A DNA stretch of 64,000 bases from Desulfoscipio geothermicus (GCA_016841645.1 JAENYS010000001.1:186001-250000), one strand, 5' to 3'. Positions 11,090-21,826 are shown, counted from the stretch's first letter. Notes: generated by a model from the sequence alone, not told the origin. Numbers and translations are program-made.

Positions 11090-11104
11090 AAATTTTTTCT
11101 ATTT
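11090..11104 (-). promoter_or_regulatory. Candidate CodY box upstream of codY
   Basis: The 15 bases TATTTTCTGTAAATT match the CodY consensus AATTTTCWGAAAATT at 13 of 15 positions (counted by eye). They lie between hslU and codY, about 170 bases upstream of the codY start. The flanking region (10942-11115) is strongly AT-rich, so chance matches are possible. Confidence 0.4.
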
Positions 11105-11115
11105 GTTATTTTATA

Positions 11116-12516
11116 TTATAGTATATACCTGCTCAAATCTTGATCCTTTACTACCTCACCAAGCTTTTTGACAACATATTGTTCATCAATATTAAATGTG
11201 CTGTTTCCAAGATCAGCGGCGTCGAAAGAAACCTCTTCCAGCAACTTTTCCATAATGGTATGTAATCTTCTAGCACCTATATTTTCAGTTTGCTCATTTA
11301 CAGTATAAGCTATCTCAGCAATTTTCACAATAGAATTTGGCGAAAATATAACCTCTACCCCTTCAGTACGTAATAGTTCAATATACTGTCTTATTAAAGA
11401 ATTTTTAGGCTCTACTAAAATATGCCAAAAATCATCCTTAGTCAGGCCGGTCAGCTCCACTCTAATAGGAAAGCGACCTTGCAGTTCGGGAATCAAATCA
11501 GATGGCTTTGACGCGTGAAAGGCACCGGCTGCAATAAACAAAATATGATCTGTTTTAACCGGCCCATATTTAGTCATTACCGTAGAGCCCTCTACTATTG
11601 GCAATATATCCCTCTGTACGCCACCACGGGAAACATCAGGGCCGGCACCACCCTCACGCATAGCAATCTTATCAATTTCGTCCAAAAATATAATCCCCTC
11701 ATTTTCCGCCAACTTCACGGCAGATGAGGTCACCTCATCCATATCAATTAGCTTTTGGGCCTCCTGCTGAGTTAAAATTTTGCGTGCCTCAGCAACAGTC
11801 AACCTGCGCAGGCGTTTTTTCTTGGGAAAAATGTTGCCCAGCATATCACTGATATTAACGCCCATCTCTTCAACGCCTGAACCCGTAAAAACTTCCATCA
11901 TGGGCGGCCGGCTGTCTTCCACTTCAATTTCCACATATTCTCCTTCCAGCTCGCCTCTGGCCAACTTTTCTCGCAAGGTTTCCCTTTCGAATTTGACCCG
12001 GCCGGCCATTTGTTGATATTGGGTATTTTCCGTCTGATCAGGCTGACGACCGGCACCAAACAACATTTCCAAAGGATTACGTACTGTTTTATCCTCCCTC
12101 GGCAATGGGGCCAGTAGTTCTATAATTCGTTCTTGTGCCATTGTATTTGCTCTTTCTTCCACCATGGCTATTCTTTCGTTACGCACCATACGAATGGATG
12201 TTTCCACCAGATCACGTACCATTGACTCCACATCCCGCCCCACGTAACCTACTTCGGTAAACTTAGTGGCTTCCACCTTAACCATTGGCGCTTTGACCAA
12301 TTTAGCCAGGCGGCGGGCAATTTCAGTTTTACCCACACCAGTCGGTCCGATCATCAATATATTTTTAGGCATTATCTCATCCCGCAAGTCTTCGGGCAGT
12401 TTACTTCTCCGGTACCTGTTGCGCAATGCAATGGCCACTGCTTTTTTGGCCTGGTCTTGTCCCACCACGTATTTATCAAGTTCCGCTACAATTTGCCTGG
12501 GCGTTAGCGAATTCAT
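11116..12516 (-). CDS. hslU: ATP-dependent protease ATPase subunit HslU (ClpY)
   Basis: HslU is the AAA+ unfoldase that feeds proteins to HslV. Walker A is [14 protein letters not shown], Walker B is [10 protein letters not shown], the pore loop GYVGRD is present, and the C-terminal tail ends LSRYIL as needed to activate HslV. The intermediate (I) domain occupies about residues 110-230. It has 466 residues, the normal size, and follows hslV by 18 bases. Confidence 0.97.
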   Translation of the reverse strand: MNSLTPRQIVAELDKYVVGQDQAKKAVAIALRNRYRRSKLPEDLRDEIMPKNILMIGPTGVGKTEIARRLAKLVKAPMVKVEATKFTEVGYVGRDVESMVRDLVETSIRMVRNERIAMVEERANTMAQERIIELLAPLPREDKTVRNPLEMLFGAGRQPDQTENTQYQQMAGRVKFERETLREKLARGELEGEYVEIEVEDSRPPMMEVFTGSGVEEMGVNISDMLGNIFPKKKRLRRLTVAEARKILTQQEAQKLIDMDEVTSSAVKLAENEGIIFLDEIDKIAMREGGAGPDVSRGGVQRDILPIVEGSTVMTKYGPVKTDHILFIAAGAFHASKPSDLIPELQGRFPIRVELTGLTKDDFWHILVEPKNSLIRQYIELLRTEGVEVIFSPNSIVKIAEIAYTVNEQTENIGARRLHTIMEKLLEEVSFDAADLGNSTFNIDEQYVVKKLGEVVKDQDLSRYIL

Positions 12517-12534
12517 ACTATAAACCTCCGTTTT

Positions 12535-13065
12535 TCATAATGTCTCAACGATGATATGATTATTAGTATAAATACAGATATCAGCAGCTATGGCCATGGC
12601 CTCCTGGACTATTTCGGCGGCACCCAACCCGGTATGTTTGACTAGCGCCCGGGCCGCCGCTATTGCATAAGGCCCCCCGGAGCCAATAGCGACCACTCCG
12701 TCATCAGGTTCAATTACTTCACCATTCCCGCTAATGACCAGTATACAATCTTTATCTGCCACAATCAGTAGTGCCTCTAAGCGACGCAAATATTTATCCG
12801 AGCGCCATTCTTTGGCCAATTCCACCGCTGCCCTTTTCATATTACCCTGGTGTGACTCGAGTTTAGCCTCAAATTTTTCGAATAATGTGATGGCGTCAGC
12901 CACCGAACCGGCAAACCCGGCCAACACAGCCCCTTCATGTAAACGACGCAATTTGTGGGCATTATGTTTTAATATTGTATTTTGGCCGAAGGTCACCTGG
13001 CCATCACCGGCCATAGCAACCTCATTACCTATCTTTACGGCCACTATAGTGGTAGCATGAAACAT
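12535..13065 (-). CDS. hslV: ATP-dependent protease peptidase subunit HslV (ClpQ)
   Basis: HslV is the proteasome-like threonine peptidase. The N-terminal threonine pair ([11 protein letters not shown]) gives the catalytic residue after processing, and [11 protein letters not shown] and [14 protein letters not shown] are family motifs. It has 176 residues. It lies between xerC and hslU, as in B. subtilis codV-clpQ-clpY-codY. Confidence 0.97.
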   Translation of the reverse strand: MFHATTIVAVKIGNEVAMAGDGQVTFGQNTILKHNAHKLRRLHEGAVLAGFAGSVADAITLFEKFEAKLESHQGNMKRAAVELAKEWRSDKYLRRLEALLIVADKDCILVISGNGEVIEPDDGVVAIGSGGPYAIAAARALVKHTGLGAAEIVQEAMAIAADICIYTNNHIIVETL

Positions 13066-13092
13066 ATTGTCATTCTCCTTTAAGCTTTTTTG

Positions 13093-14001
13093 TCATGCTC
13101 TTGGGTGACATTTATCATAAACTCGCTTGATGCGTTCCTTGCTTAAATGGGTATAAATCTGGGTTGTAGAAAGCCGCGCGTGCCCTAAAAGTTCCTGTAC
13201 TGACCGCAAGTCGGCACCGTTATCCAGCAAGTGAGTAGCATATGAATGGCGAAATGTATGCGGGCTGGTCTTTACATTCAACGGCAACTGCTGTATATAT
13301 TTTTTAACCAGCCAGCGTACGCCCCGGTCGGTAAGCCGCCTACCTTGTTTATTTAAGAAAAGGGCATATTGGCCTCCTTTTTTCCCATCCATTAACAGCG
13401 GGCGCACTTGATGCATATAATAACGCACCGCTTCCACGGCGTAACTTCCCAGCGGTACCAGGCGCTCTCTGTTACCCTTTGCAGTAACTTTTATGGTTCC
13501 TCTGTTAAGGTCAATATCAACAATATCGATGCGTACCAGCTCACTCACTCTTATGCCCGTGCTATATAACGTCTCCAGTACAGCCTGGTCCCTGGCACCC
13601 AATAGCTTTTGTCGATCGGGGTATTCCACTAATCTCTTCATTTCCATTTCTGCTAGAAAGCGGGGCAATTTCCTGCCACGCTTGGGAATACTGACTCTGG
13701 AAAGAGGATTGTCATCCAATACTCTCTCCCTGCACAAGTACCTAAAAAAAGACCGCCAGGAAGACATCCGCCTGGCAATGGTAGCACCTGATTTTAGTCG
13801 CGCATGTAAATCCGCCAGGTAGCTCCTAAAAAGGTCTTTGGTAATCTGGGACGGGTGAACAGTATAATCTTCCCTGGCCAAGGTTTTGGAAAAAAACATC
13901 AGCCCGTCGTATAAGTCGTTATCATAACTTTTAATGGTATTAGGAGAAGCATTTTTTTCCGTCTGCAAAAAAATAAAAAATCCATCCATATAACCGTACA
14001 T
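13093..14001 (-). CDS. xerC: Tyrosine recombinase XerC-like (CodV)
   Basis: This enzyme resolves chromosome dimers at dif with XerD. A SAM-like N-terminal domain (about 1-90) precedes the catalytic domain. The catalytic residues are visible in STGIRVSELVRIDI (Arg), HTFRHSYATHLLD (His, Arg), LGHARLSTTQIYTH (His, Tyr). GAGG lies seven bases before ATG 14001. It has 302 residues, the normal length. It is part of the housekeeping cluster, not a phage integrase. Confidence 0.93.
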   Translation of the reverse strand: MYGYMDGFFIFLQTEKNASPNTIKSYDNDLYDGLMFFSKTLAREDYTVHPSQITKDLFRSYLADLHARLKSGATIARRMSSWRSFFRYLCRERVLDDNPLSRVSIPKRGRKLPRFLAEMEMKRLVEYPDRQKLLGARDQAVLETLYSTGIRVSELVRIDIVDIDLNRGTIKVTAKGNRERLVPLGSYAVEAVRYYMHQVRPLLMDGKKGGQYALFLNKQGRRLTDRGVRWLVKKYIQQLPLNVKTSPHTFRHSYATHLLDNGADLRSVQELLGHARLSTTQIYTHLSKERIKRVYDKCHPRA

Positions 14002-14140
14002 TATATAACCTCACAATGACACCAGTTATAACACTGATTCTAAACTGTATACTAGGCAAAAATTCCACCTACTTGAAGTTTCCAACCGGCCCGCCAATCC
14101 TTTCGTGGTCATGATTACCCCATTACCATACCTTTTTATA

Positions 14141-15448
14141 CTATTGCAGAAGTTCCTGGAATTGCTTTAATTTTTCCAATGCCCGACCGGCGTACATAGC
14201 ATTTCGCTTTTTTTTATCCCGCACTTTTTCATCCAGGGGTGGGAAAAGACCGAATGTCACATTCATGGGTTGGAAATGACGAGCATCTGTCGATGTTATG
14301 TAATGAGCCAGGGCACCGTGGGCTGTTTCAGCCGGCCAGATCACCGGCTGGCGCCCTTTTAACAGCAAGGCAGCGTTTATACCTGCCACCAGCCCCGAGG
14401 AGGCTGATTCAACATAGCCTTCCACCCCGGTCAACTGCCCGGCAAAAAACAAATCTTCCTTTAATTTGCTCTGATAAGTCGGGTTCAACAATACAGGGGA
14501 ATTGATATATGTATTTCGATGCATAACACCATAGCGCACAAACTCAGCCTGCTCCAAACCTGGTATCATGCCAAAGACGCGCTTTTGCTCGCTCCATTTA
14601 AGGTGGGTTTGGAAACCAACAATATTAAGCAATGTACCCGCCGAATTATCCCTGCGCAACTGTACCACGGCAAACGGTCTTTTACCTGTACGCGGGTCAA
14701 CCAAACCTACAGGTTTCAGCGGTCCAAAACGCATGGTATCGCGACCCCGCCGGGCCAGTACTTCTATAGGCATACAGCCTTCAAAATTTATTTCTTTATC
14801 AAAATCCTTGCGGGGTGCCCGCTCGGCACTGGCCAGAGCCTGCTGGAAAGCAATGTACTCGGACTCATTCATCGGACAGTTTAGATAGTCGTCCTCACCT
14901 TTGTCATATCGGGAGGACCAGAAAGTCTTCTCCCTATCGATTGATTCCAGATTAACTATAGGAGCCACGGCATCGTGAAAATATAAATATTCGTACCCTG
15001 TAAACTCTCTGATTCTCTCCGCCAGCCGGTCTGAAGTTAAAGGTCCCGATGCTACCAGCACCACACCGTTCATTATACCGGAATATTCCTCTCTGCACAC
15101 TGTAATTTGCGGGTGTTCCTCCAGCCTACCGGTGACAGCACGGGCAAAACCCTCCCGGTCCACAGCCAGCGCGCCCCCGGCCGGCACGCTGTTACAATCC
15201 GCGCACTGCATAATAATGGAATCCAACCTGCGCATTTCCTCTTTTAATAAACCCACGGCGTTTTCCAGAGCCCGAGCCCTAAGTGAGTTGCTGCAAACCA
15301 ATTCGGCGAAATACTCTGTTTGGTGAGCCGGGGTATTCTTTTTGGGTCGCATTTCATAAAGCTGTACCGGTATACCCATGCGGGCCGCCTGCCAGGCCGC
15401 CTCGGCCCCGGCCAGGCCGGCACCTATGATGATTAATGGTTTTTGCAA
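14141..15448 (-). CDS. trmFO: Folate/FAD-dependent tRNA m5U54 methyltransferase TrmFO
   Basis: TrmFO (Gid) methylates U54 in tRNA T-loops with methylene-THF and FAD. The N-terminal FAD motif is [17 protein letters not shown]. The GidA-family segments [20 protein letters not shown] and [16 protein letters not shown] are clear. I start at TTG 15448 with AGAGGTGG five bases upstream; the seven apparent codons before it are ribosome site. It follows topA by about 37 bases. Confidence 0.95.
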   Translation of the reverse strand: MQKPLIIIGAGLAGAEAAWQAARMGIPVQLYEMRPKKNTPAHQTEYFAELVCSNSLRARALENAVGLLKEEMRRLDSIIMQCADCNSVPAGGALAVDREGFARAVTGRLEEHPQITVCREEYSGIMNGVVLVASGPLTSDRLAERIREFTGYEYLYFHDAVAPIVNLESIDREKTFWSSRYDKGEDDYLNCPMNESEYIAFQQALASAERAPRKDFDKEINFEGCMPIEVLARRGRDTMRFGPLKPVGLVDPRTGKRPFAVVQLRRDNSAGTLLNIVGFQTHLKWSEQKRVFGMIPGLEQAEFVRYGVMHRNTYINSPVLLNPTYQSKLKEDLFFAGQLTGVEGYVESASSGLVAGINAALLLKGRQPVIWPAETAHGALAHYITSTDARHFQPMNVTFGLFPPLDEKVRDKKKRNAMYAGRALEKLKQFQELLQ

Positions 15449-15485
15449 TATAACCACCTCTGTACTCAAAAGCTAATTACCACAC

Positions 15486-17633
15486 TTAGTAGGCACTCAC
15501 CGAATCATTTGGTTCATTTGCGGCAACCTTTCTATTTTCCCCTTCATCTTCTTCGGCAGCTTCAATTTTACCTCCGCATTCTTTATTTATACATTGATAT
15601 AACTTGCCCTTTTTATTTTCCTTTAACACCATCATGCTGTTACACAGAGGACATTTATGATTGGTAGGCTGATCCCAGACCACGAATTCACATTCCGGAT
15701 AGTTACTGCAACCATAAAATTTTCTACCTTTTTTGCTGCGTCGGAGCACCAACTCACCCTGGCAATTGGGGCAAGCTACACCCGTCGGCTCAAGCAACGG
15801 CTTGGCGTTTCTACACGCTGGGAACCCCGGACAGGCTAAAAACTTACCATACCTGCCCATTTTAATCACCATGTTCCTTCCGCAAAGCTCACATACTTCG
15901 TCGGTAACCTCGTCCTCCACCTGAATATGTTCAATTTCCTGGTCGGCAACATCAAGCGATTCCTGAAAGGGCAGATAAAAATCCTTCAAAATATTTACCC
16001 AATCCACATCTCCTTCTTCAACATCATCTAACTTTTGCTCCATTTCAGCAGTAAATTCAACGTCGATTATATTATAAAAATATTTTTTTAAAAGGTCTAC
16101 CACCACTAAACCAAGCTCGGTGGGGTAAAAATTTTTCTTCTCTCTGATCACATAACCTCTTTTTAGAATTGTATCTACAATCGGTGCGTAGGTACTGGGC
16201 CGGCCAATGCCCTTTTCTTCTAAAATCTTAATTAAGGTAGCATCGGTAAACCGGGGCGGCGGCTGGGTAAAGTGCTGTTTAGGCACTAAAGTCAGGAGTT
16301 TAAATCGATCGCCTTCCTTAAGCTCCGGCAATTTTTTGTCTTCGCCGCTATCCTCTTCATCGTCGCGCCCTTCAATATAAACCTGCATAAAGCCGGGAAA
16401 TTTAACAATGGAACCGGTAGCTCTAAAAATATACTTGCCTGCCTGTACATCCACGCTGGTGGTATCTATAATCGCGGGGCTCATCTGGCTGGCCACAAAT
16501 CTTTCCCAGATCAACTTGTACAGCCTGTACTGATCACGAGTTAAAAATTGCTTTACTTTATCCGGTTCCCGCTGCACAGAAGTAGGCCTGATGGCTTCAT
16601 GAGCGTCCTGCGCCCGGCCCTTTGGTGCCACGCGCCTTTTTTCGGCAGGCACATACTCGGCACTAAAACGCTCGGCAATGAAAGCAGCTGCTTCTTGCTC
16701 GGCAATTTCAGATATACGGGTGGAATCGGTACGGATATAAGTAACCAGACCCACCGGGCCTTCCTTGCCTAAATCAAGCCCTTCATAGAGTTGCTGAGCC
16801 AGCAGCATGGTTTTCCGAGCGGTAAAATTTAATTTACGATAAGCCTCTTGCTGCATACTACTGGTAATAAACGGAGGCGCAGGCTGTCTTTTTTTCTCCC
16901 GCCTGGCAACCTTGGCTACCTCAAAGGACTCATTTTGTAAATTATCCCTGATTTCGTTGACATGCGCCTCATCTGGAATATGCGCCTTTTCCCCGTCAAT
17001 TTTATATAATTTAGCTTCCAGGCTACCCATTCTACCCTTGACAAGCTTGGCGGCTAAAGACCAGTATTCTTCAGGTTCAAAAGCCTGGATCTCCTCCTCG
17101 CGGTCACAGATCAAACGCATAGCCACCGATTGCACACGCCCGGCGCTTAAGCCTTTTTTAACCTTGCGCCACAGCAGCGGGCTTAGATTATAGCCCACCA
17201 ACCTGTCTAAAATACGCCTGGCCTGCTGGGCATCCACCTTACGCAAGTCAACAGGGCGTGGATTTTTTACAGCCTGCTGCACCGCTTGTTTAGTAATTTC
17301 ATTAAATGCAATCCGGCACGGATCTTGTTCATTAATATTTAACATATTGGCCAAGTGCCACGCAATAGCCTCCCCTTCCCGGTCAGGGTCAGAGGCCAGG
17401 AGTACCTTGTCGACCTTTTTAGTAGCAGCCTTTAGCTCTTTAATGATATCCCCCTTACCCCTAATGGTTATATACTTGGGTTTAAAGCCTTCCTCTATAT
17501 CAACCCCGAATTGACTTTTTGGCAGGTCCCGTACATGTCCCATGGACGCCTTAACTGTATATTTATTACCAAGAAACTTACCCAAGCTTTTTGCCTTGGC
17601 TGGTGATTCTACAATTACCAAAGTTTTTGCCAC
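15486..17633 (-). CDS. topA: DNA topoisomerase I (type IA)
   Basis: TopA relaxes negative supercoils. It has the TOPRIM domain (VIVESPAKAKS at the N-terminus, SDPDREGEAIAWHLA), the catalytic tyrosine region (GLVTYIRTDSTRISE) and three C-terminal four-cysteine zinc fingers (starting CELCGRN, CPNCQGE and CPLCNSM) within the last 130 residues. I start at GTG 17633, six bases after GAGGTG. It heads the topA-trmFO-xerC-hslVU-codY string. Confidence 0.97.
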   Translation of the reverse strand: MAKTLVIVESPAKAKSLGKFLGNKYTVKASMGHVRDLPKSQFGVDIEEGFKPKYITIRGKGDIIKELKAATKKVDKVLLASDPDREGEAIAWHLANMLNINEQDPCRIAFNEITKQAVQQAVKNPRPVDLRKVDAQQARRILDRLVGYNLSPLLWRKVKKGLSAGRVQSVAMRLICDREEEIQAFEPEEYWSLAAKLVKGRMGSLEAKLYKIDGEKAHIPDEAHVNEIRDNLQNESFEVAKVARREKKRQPAPPFITSSMQQEAYRKLNFTARKTMLLAQQLYEGLDLGKEGPVGLVTYIRTDSTRISEIAEQEAAAFIAERFSAEYVPAEKRRVAPKGRAQDAHEAIRPTSVQREPDKVKQFLTRDQYRLYKLIWERFVASQMSPAIIDTTSVDVQAGKYIFRATGSIVKFPGFMQVYIEGRDDEEDSGEDKKLPELKEGDRFKLLTLVPKQHFTQPPPRFTDATLIKILEEKGIGRPSTYAPIVDTILKRGYVIREKKNFYPTELGLVVVDLLKKYFYNIIDVEFTAEMEQKLDDVEEGDVDWVNILKDFYLPFQESLDVADQEIEHIQVEDEVTDEVCELCGRNMVIKMGRYGKFLACPGFPACRNAKPLLEPTGVACPNCQGELVLRRSKKGRKFYGCSNYPECEFVVWDQPTNHKCPLCNSMMVLKENKKGKLYQCINKECGGKIEAAEEDEGENRKVAANEPNDSVSAY

Positions 17634-17730
17634 ACAGTTCACCTCAAGTCATAGGTTTGATAGCCGGTCAAAAATTTCCATACCGGGTACCATCTATAAA
17701 ATCTATCCTAACTCACGGCCTTTTAGAACA

Positions 17731-18825
17731 TTATTTGCCGGAAAGAGCATAAAGCCTGCCGGGCATCTGCCTGACCAACCCCTTCACTTCCAGAAACATC
17801 AAGGCCGACATCACTTCTCCGGCCGCAAGGCCTGATCTTTGAACGATAAATTCCAGGGAAACACTTTCAAAGTTTAATAATTTAAGCAATAGTTTTTCAT
17901 TATCATCTAATTTTAAACCCTCGTTGGACATAAGGGGTGGTTCCGGTTCAATTACCGTAAGGCCCAATTCCTCAATAATATCCCGGGCACCCAACACCGG
18001 TGCCGCTCCCTGTTTAATTAGCTCATTAGGACCACGGCTCAACTTAGATGTAATATTCCCGGGCACAGCCATTACATCCCGTCCCTGCTCCAGCGCCACA
18101 TGGGCAGTTATCAACGCGCCGCTCCGCTCAGCGGCCTCAACGACCACTACCACCCTGCACAGGCCACTGATCACCCGATTGCGCACCGGAAAATGCCAGG
18201 CATCCGGCGGGGTACCCGGCGGAAACTCACTGATTACAACACCGTTTTGCACAATACTACCCATTAGCCTGCCGTTTTCCTTGGGATAAATCACATCCAC
18301 CCCGCAACCTAACACGGCAATAGTTTTACCACCTGCGTCCAGTGTACCGCGGTGGGCGGCGGCATCTATTCCACGGGCCATGCCACTTACCACAACCACC
18401 CCGGCACCGGCCAATTCGCGGGCCAGGTTTTCCGTCACGCTTAATCCATAGGGAGTAGCCTTCCTTGCACCCACCAGGGCCACGGAGATTTCATTAAAGC
18501 AATCCGCCCGGCCGCGCAAAAATAATACCGGCGGTGGGTCGTATATATTTTTTAACTGCTCGGGATAGTCGGCATCCGTATAAAAAAGCACCGTGATTTC
18601 CCTATTATTTAGATAACTAGCCACTTTGGACAAATCACAGTTTCTCCGGCGTACCAGCATTTCCATATTATCACTTGGACGCGAACCCTCCAAAGCATTA
18701 AACTTACTGTCGGGTGCCCGCCAAGCATTCTCCGGTGTACCGAAATGCTCCATAATTGTCCAAAACTTGCGAGCCTGGCCGGCCAGGATATTATGCCAAG
18801 CAAGCCAGTATATTTTATCACCCAT
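17731..18825 (-). CDS. dprA: DNA processing protein DprA (Smf)
   Basis: DprA loads RecA on incoming single-stranded DNA in natural transformation. The Rossmann-like core carries VALVGARKATPYG, VVSGMARGIDAAAHRG and FPVRNRVISGLC, and a helical N-terminal region and a C-terminal winged helix (about 290-364) flank it. It has 364 residues. It lies just upstream of topA, the usual Firmicute position. Confidence 0.94.
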   Translation of the reverse strand: MGDKIYWLAWHNILAGQARKFWTIMEHFGTPENAWRAPDSKFNALEGSRPSDNMEMLVRRRNCDLSKVASYLNNREITVLFYTDADYPEQLKNIYDPPPVLFLRGRADCFNEISVALVGARKATPYGLSVTENLARELAGAGVVVVSGMARGIDAAAHRGTLDAGGKTIAVLGCGVDVIYPKENGRLMGSIVQNGVVISEFPPGTPPDAWHFPVRNRVISGLCRVVVVVEAAERSGALITAHVALEQGRDVMAVPGNITSKLSRGPNELIKQGAAPVLGARDIIEELGLTVIEPEPPLMSNEGLKLDDNEKLLLKLLNFESVSLEFIVQRSGLAAGEVMSALMFLEVKGLVRQMPGRLYALSGK

Positions 18826-18928
18826 ATTAATTCACCACCAGGGTCCTTTTTTGGTGCCATTACTGCAACATGTTCAAGATCAACAAGCTTTTTCCTGCTT
18901 GTTCCAAATGTTCTATTGCCATTATACT

Positions 18929-19882
18929 TTAAAAAAGACTTGAATCAATAGCCTTGGCATCAAGTACTGATGGTATATCTTTTCCGACAAACAAATCAAT
19001 ATTATTTTTTTTATCAAGCAAGTCCGCAAACAAATCACCAAGCTTTTGCACACGATCGATAATATTTGCGATATTAAATTGCTCTGGCCTAATACTCTGT
19101 TCTTCCAGCTCCGCCCAGGTTAACGGAGTGGATACGTGGGCACCGGGTAGTGGCCTAAGACTGTAAGTAAAGGCCATTGTTTTGCCCCGCCCGTTTTGCA
19201 GATAATCCAAATAAACCTTGCCTTTGCGCTTGGGGATACTTCTTTCCAAACTCACCCCGCAAGGGTAAGCCATGACTATTATTTCAGCTAAATTTTTCAT
19301 TGCTGCAGTGACCTCGGCAAAGGTATGTTTCCCAGCCAGGGGAATAAAAACATGCAGGCCGCTAGAACCCGAAGTTTTAGGGAAACCGGTTATGCCAAAT
19401 TCCATAAGCATATCCCGTACCAGCAGGGCTACTTTTATTACTTCGCTAAAGGGAACCCCCTCGGCGGGGTCCAAATCAAATACCGCAAGGTCCGGGTAAT
19501 CAATGTCCTCCACCCGACTTAGCCAGCCGTGAATTTCCACGCAACCCTGGTTTGCCAACCAAAGTAAGGTCGGCGTGTTGTTGCACACGATATAAGTGAT
19601 TATTTTCCCGGTATGCAGGACCGGGTAGGTTTCCACCCATTCCGGAGCATAGGAAGGACATTCCTTTTGATAAAAATAGTCTCCATTAATTCCATCCGGG
19701 TATCTTTTCATAACCAGCGGTCGGTTATGGATATGTGGCAAAATATAAGGTGCCATATCCAGATAGTATTTAATCAAATGAGCCTTGGTTAAGCCCATAT
19801 CGGGCCAATAAAGCTTATCCAGATTGGTGAGGGTCAATACCCTTCCCTGTATCTCTACTATTTCTTTTTTTGCCTTGGACAT
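18929..19882 (-). CDS. LigD-type polymerase/primase for NHEJ
   Basis: This stand-alone archaeo-eukaryotic primase-like domain (317 residues) equals the polymerase part of LigD. It fills or adds ribonucleotides at broken ends. The catalytic acidic pair is in AVFDLDPAEG, the SGSSGLHVFIPL motif carries the conserved histidine, and KVYLDYLQN has the third aspartate. It lies 23 bases from the ligase gene and is co-directional with ku, so this host splits LigD into separate genes. A short inverted repeat (18878-18906) lies after it. Confidence 0.93.
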   Translation of the reverse strand: MSKAKKEIVEIQGRVLTLTNLDKLYWPDMGLTKAHLIKYYLDMAPYILPHIHNRPLVMKRYPDGINGDYFYQKECPSYAPEWVETYPVLHTGKIITYIVCNNTPTLLWLANQGCVEIHGWLSRVEDIDYPDLAVFDLDPAEGVPFSEVIKVALLVRDMLMEFGITGFPKTSGSSGLHVFIPLAGKHTFAEVTAAMKNLAEIIVMAYPCGVSLERSIPKRKGKVYLDYLQNGRGKTMAFTYSLRPLPGAHVSTPLTWAELEEQSIRPEQFNIANIIDRVQKLGDLFADLLDKKNNIDLFVGKDIPSVLDAKAIDSSLF

Positions 19883-19905
19883 TAGTCACCACCCTTTACT
19901 CAACT

Positions 19906-20868
19906 CTATCGTCCGGCCTGCCCGCATTCCTCGGGTGCCTTGTCGCCGCGCAACCCCTTATATACCGGATGCCGCAATATACCTTCCCTGGTGAGGGTTA
20001 AGTATTCTACACTACAGACCAGCCGTGGCTGAACCCAATGTACATCGTTCACCGGTACCAGGCTATTTTTTAAAGGTTGGCTGTCCGTGCCAAGATCGGC
20101 CAGTTGTTTAAGTAAAAATAACTCTTCATTCCGGCTTAAGCCACTTCCCACCATACCCTGATAAACAAAATTTGTTCCGTTCCAGGCGGCCAGCACCAGT
20201 GAACCAAGCAGCCTCCTTCCACGCCCCCCACGGTATCCACAGATAACCAAGTCGGCCTCCCGGGTATGACGTAACTTTTTCCAGTATATTGAGCGAGTAC
20301 CGGGTATATATTTACTGTCCATCCTTTTGGCTACGACCCCTTCAAGTCCCTTGTCGACACAGGCTCGGTAATATGAAACCCCTTCCCCCTGCACCGGCTC
20401 GGATATTATAAAATTACCCCCCGTAGTAGCAACAGTCTGCAAACAATCCCGGCGTTCACTCAAAGAAAACTGCATCACGGATTTACCCTGGTGATATAAA
20501 ATATCAAAGGCTACGTAAATAGCCGGCAAAGTCTGCGCTGCCCAAGAAACCCGGTTTTCGTCCACTAGCTTAGCCCGGGACTGCAAAGCGTCAAAAGAGG
20601 GTTTACTGTCATGCAATACAATAATTTCACCATCCAGGACCAGAGGTTTATCCTTAACACAGCGGTTTAGACCTGCCAGGTCGGGAAAGGTGCCGGTAAT
20701 ATTTTTCAAGTTTCTAGAGACCAGTGTGGTTTGGCCGTCCAGGTATGCCAAGCAACGATAACCATCCCACTTAATCTCGAAAAAGTAATCGGGATCGTCA
20801 AAAGGTTGGGCGGGGACGGCCAGCATTGGTTTCACCAGTGGAAGGGCGCTTGTCCCAACCGGGTTCAT
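19906..20868 (-). CDS. ATP-dependent DNA ligase (LigD-type, stand-alone)
   Basis: This is a nucleotidyltransferase ligase that seals breaks held by Ku. The adenylated lysine is in EIKWDGYRC (Lys33). ILDGEI-like motif III is LVLDGEIIVL, motif IV is LEGVVAKRMDSKY and the OB-fold part begins at LVICGYRGGRGRRLLG. It has 320 residues, with no fused polymerase or phosphoesterase. It overlaps the end of ku by 4 bases, so the two are translationally coupled. Confidence 0.94.
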   Translation of the reverse strand: MNPVGTSALPLVKPMLAVPAQPFDDPDYFFEIKWDGYRCLAYLDGQTTLVSRNLKNITGTFPDLAGLNRCVKDKPLVLDGEIIVLHDSKPSFDALQSRAKLVDENRVSWAAQTLPAIYVAFDILYHQGKSVMQFSLSERRDCLQTVATTGGNFIISEPVQGEGVSYYRACVDKGLEGVVAKRMDSKYIPGTRSIYWKKLRHTREADLVICGYRGGRGRRLLGSLVLAAWNGTNFVYQGMVGSGLSRNEELFLLKQLADLGTDSQPLKNSLVPVNDVHWVQPRLVCSVEYLTLTREGILRHPVYKGLRGDKAPEECGQAGR

Positions 20869-21683
20869 GATCTTTTACCCGCCGCCTGGCGCTTTTTACG
20901 GTTACCTCGTTCTTCCTTGGCAATTTCAATACTAGCTTGCAGCGCCGCCATAAGGTCAACCACATTTTCAGCAACTGGGACGGTCGGTTTTTCCAAAACC
21001 GCTTCACCGGCAATTTTAGCCCGGATCATTTCATGTACCTTTTCACGATAGGCACTGGTATACTTGCCGGGTTCAAAATCTGTAGAAAGATTGTCAATCA
21101 AATTTACCGCCATCTTGACTTCGTTCTCATGCAGGTTAACTTGGTCGCTAATTTCCTCAACTTGCTCAACCGAACGCACTTCATCGACATAAAACATTGT
21201 TTCCATGATTAATGCCCGCTCGGTGGGTCTAATAACAGCCAGAGACTCCCGATTTCTAATAGTTATCAGAGCAATGGCCGCCCGGGAGGTCTCAAGCATA
21301 GCTTGTCTTAAAAGCTCGTATACTTTTTTACCACCTTCACCCGGACCTAAGTAATAGGAGCGATCGTAATAAACAGGATCGATTTTTTGCATATCTACAA
21401 AATCAATTATATCCACGCTGCGGTTCTTTTTCCCGGACAAGCGCGCCAGTTCATCTTCATTAACGGTTATATACCGGCCCTTTTCATATTCATAGCCACG
21501 TACTATTTCATCGGTTTCAACTTCCCTGGTACAGTGGGGACAATAGCGCACATAACGCAGCGGAGTATGGCAACCGGCATGCAGATAATTAAACTTCACA
21601 TCTTTTTTTTCGGTGGCGGCATACATTTTCACGGGAACATAAATTAAGCCAAAGGTAATAGCGCCCTTCCAAAGAGCCCGCAT
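20865..21683 (-). CDS. ku: Ku protein, NHEJ end-binding
   Basis: Prokaryotic Ku forms a ring on double-strand ends and recruits the ligase. MRALWKGAITFGLIYVPVKM is the hallmark N-terminus, and I start at this ATG (21683) rather than the ATG 16 codons upstream. A basic C-terminal tail (ERGNRKKRQAAGKRS) is usual for DNA binding. The ku-ligase-polymerase order fits spore-formers, where NHEJ repairs breaks on germination. Confidence 0.95.
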   Translation of the reverse strand: MRALWKGAITFGLIYVPVKMYAATEKKDVKFNYLHAGCHTPLRYVRYCPHCTREVETDEIVRGYEYEKGRYITVNEDELARLSGKKNRSVDIIDFVDMQKIDPVYYDRSYYLGPGEGGKKVYELLRQAMLETSRAAIALITIRNRESLAVIRPTERALIMETMFYVDEVRSVEQVEEISDQVNLHENEVKMAVNLIDNLSTDFEPGKYTSAYREKVHEMIRAKIAGEAVLEKPTVPVAENVVDLMAALQASIEIAKEERGNRKKRQAAGKRS

Positions 21684-21761
21684 AATTTCACCGTCCTTGA
21701 TAGATACTGGAATGTGCGTGGCAAACATCAATTTTATTATTGTTTGACAGATAAAAAAATA

Positions 21762-21779
21762 ACCCCGTAAATACGGGGT
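21762..21779 (-). terminator. Intrinsic terminator upstream of ku
   Basis: ACCCCGTA and its complement with a 2-base loop are followed on the minus strand by TTATTTTTTTATC. It ends transcription of the glnQ-like remnant 50 bases upstream, before ku begins. Confidence 0.85.
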
Positions 21780-21826
21780 AAATTGTTCCTACTTGTTCCT
21801 CCGGGAAAGGTTATTGATTTGTTAGC

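Noticed and set aside
10942-11115. Other CodY-like or promoter-like AT-rich motifs between hslU and codY
   Set aside because: The stretch is so AT-rich that only the best match was kept.
13093-14001. Tyrosine recombinase as the phage integrase
   Set aside because: Its position between trmFO and hslV is the standard xerC (codV) place and it is 10 kb from the element.
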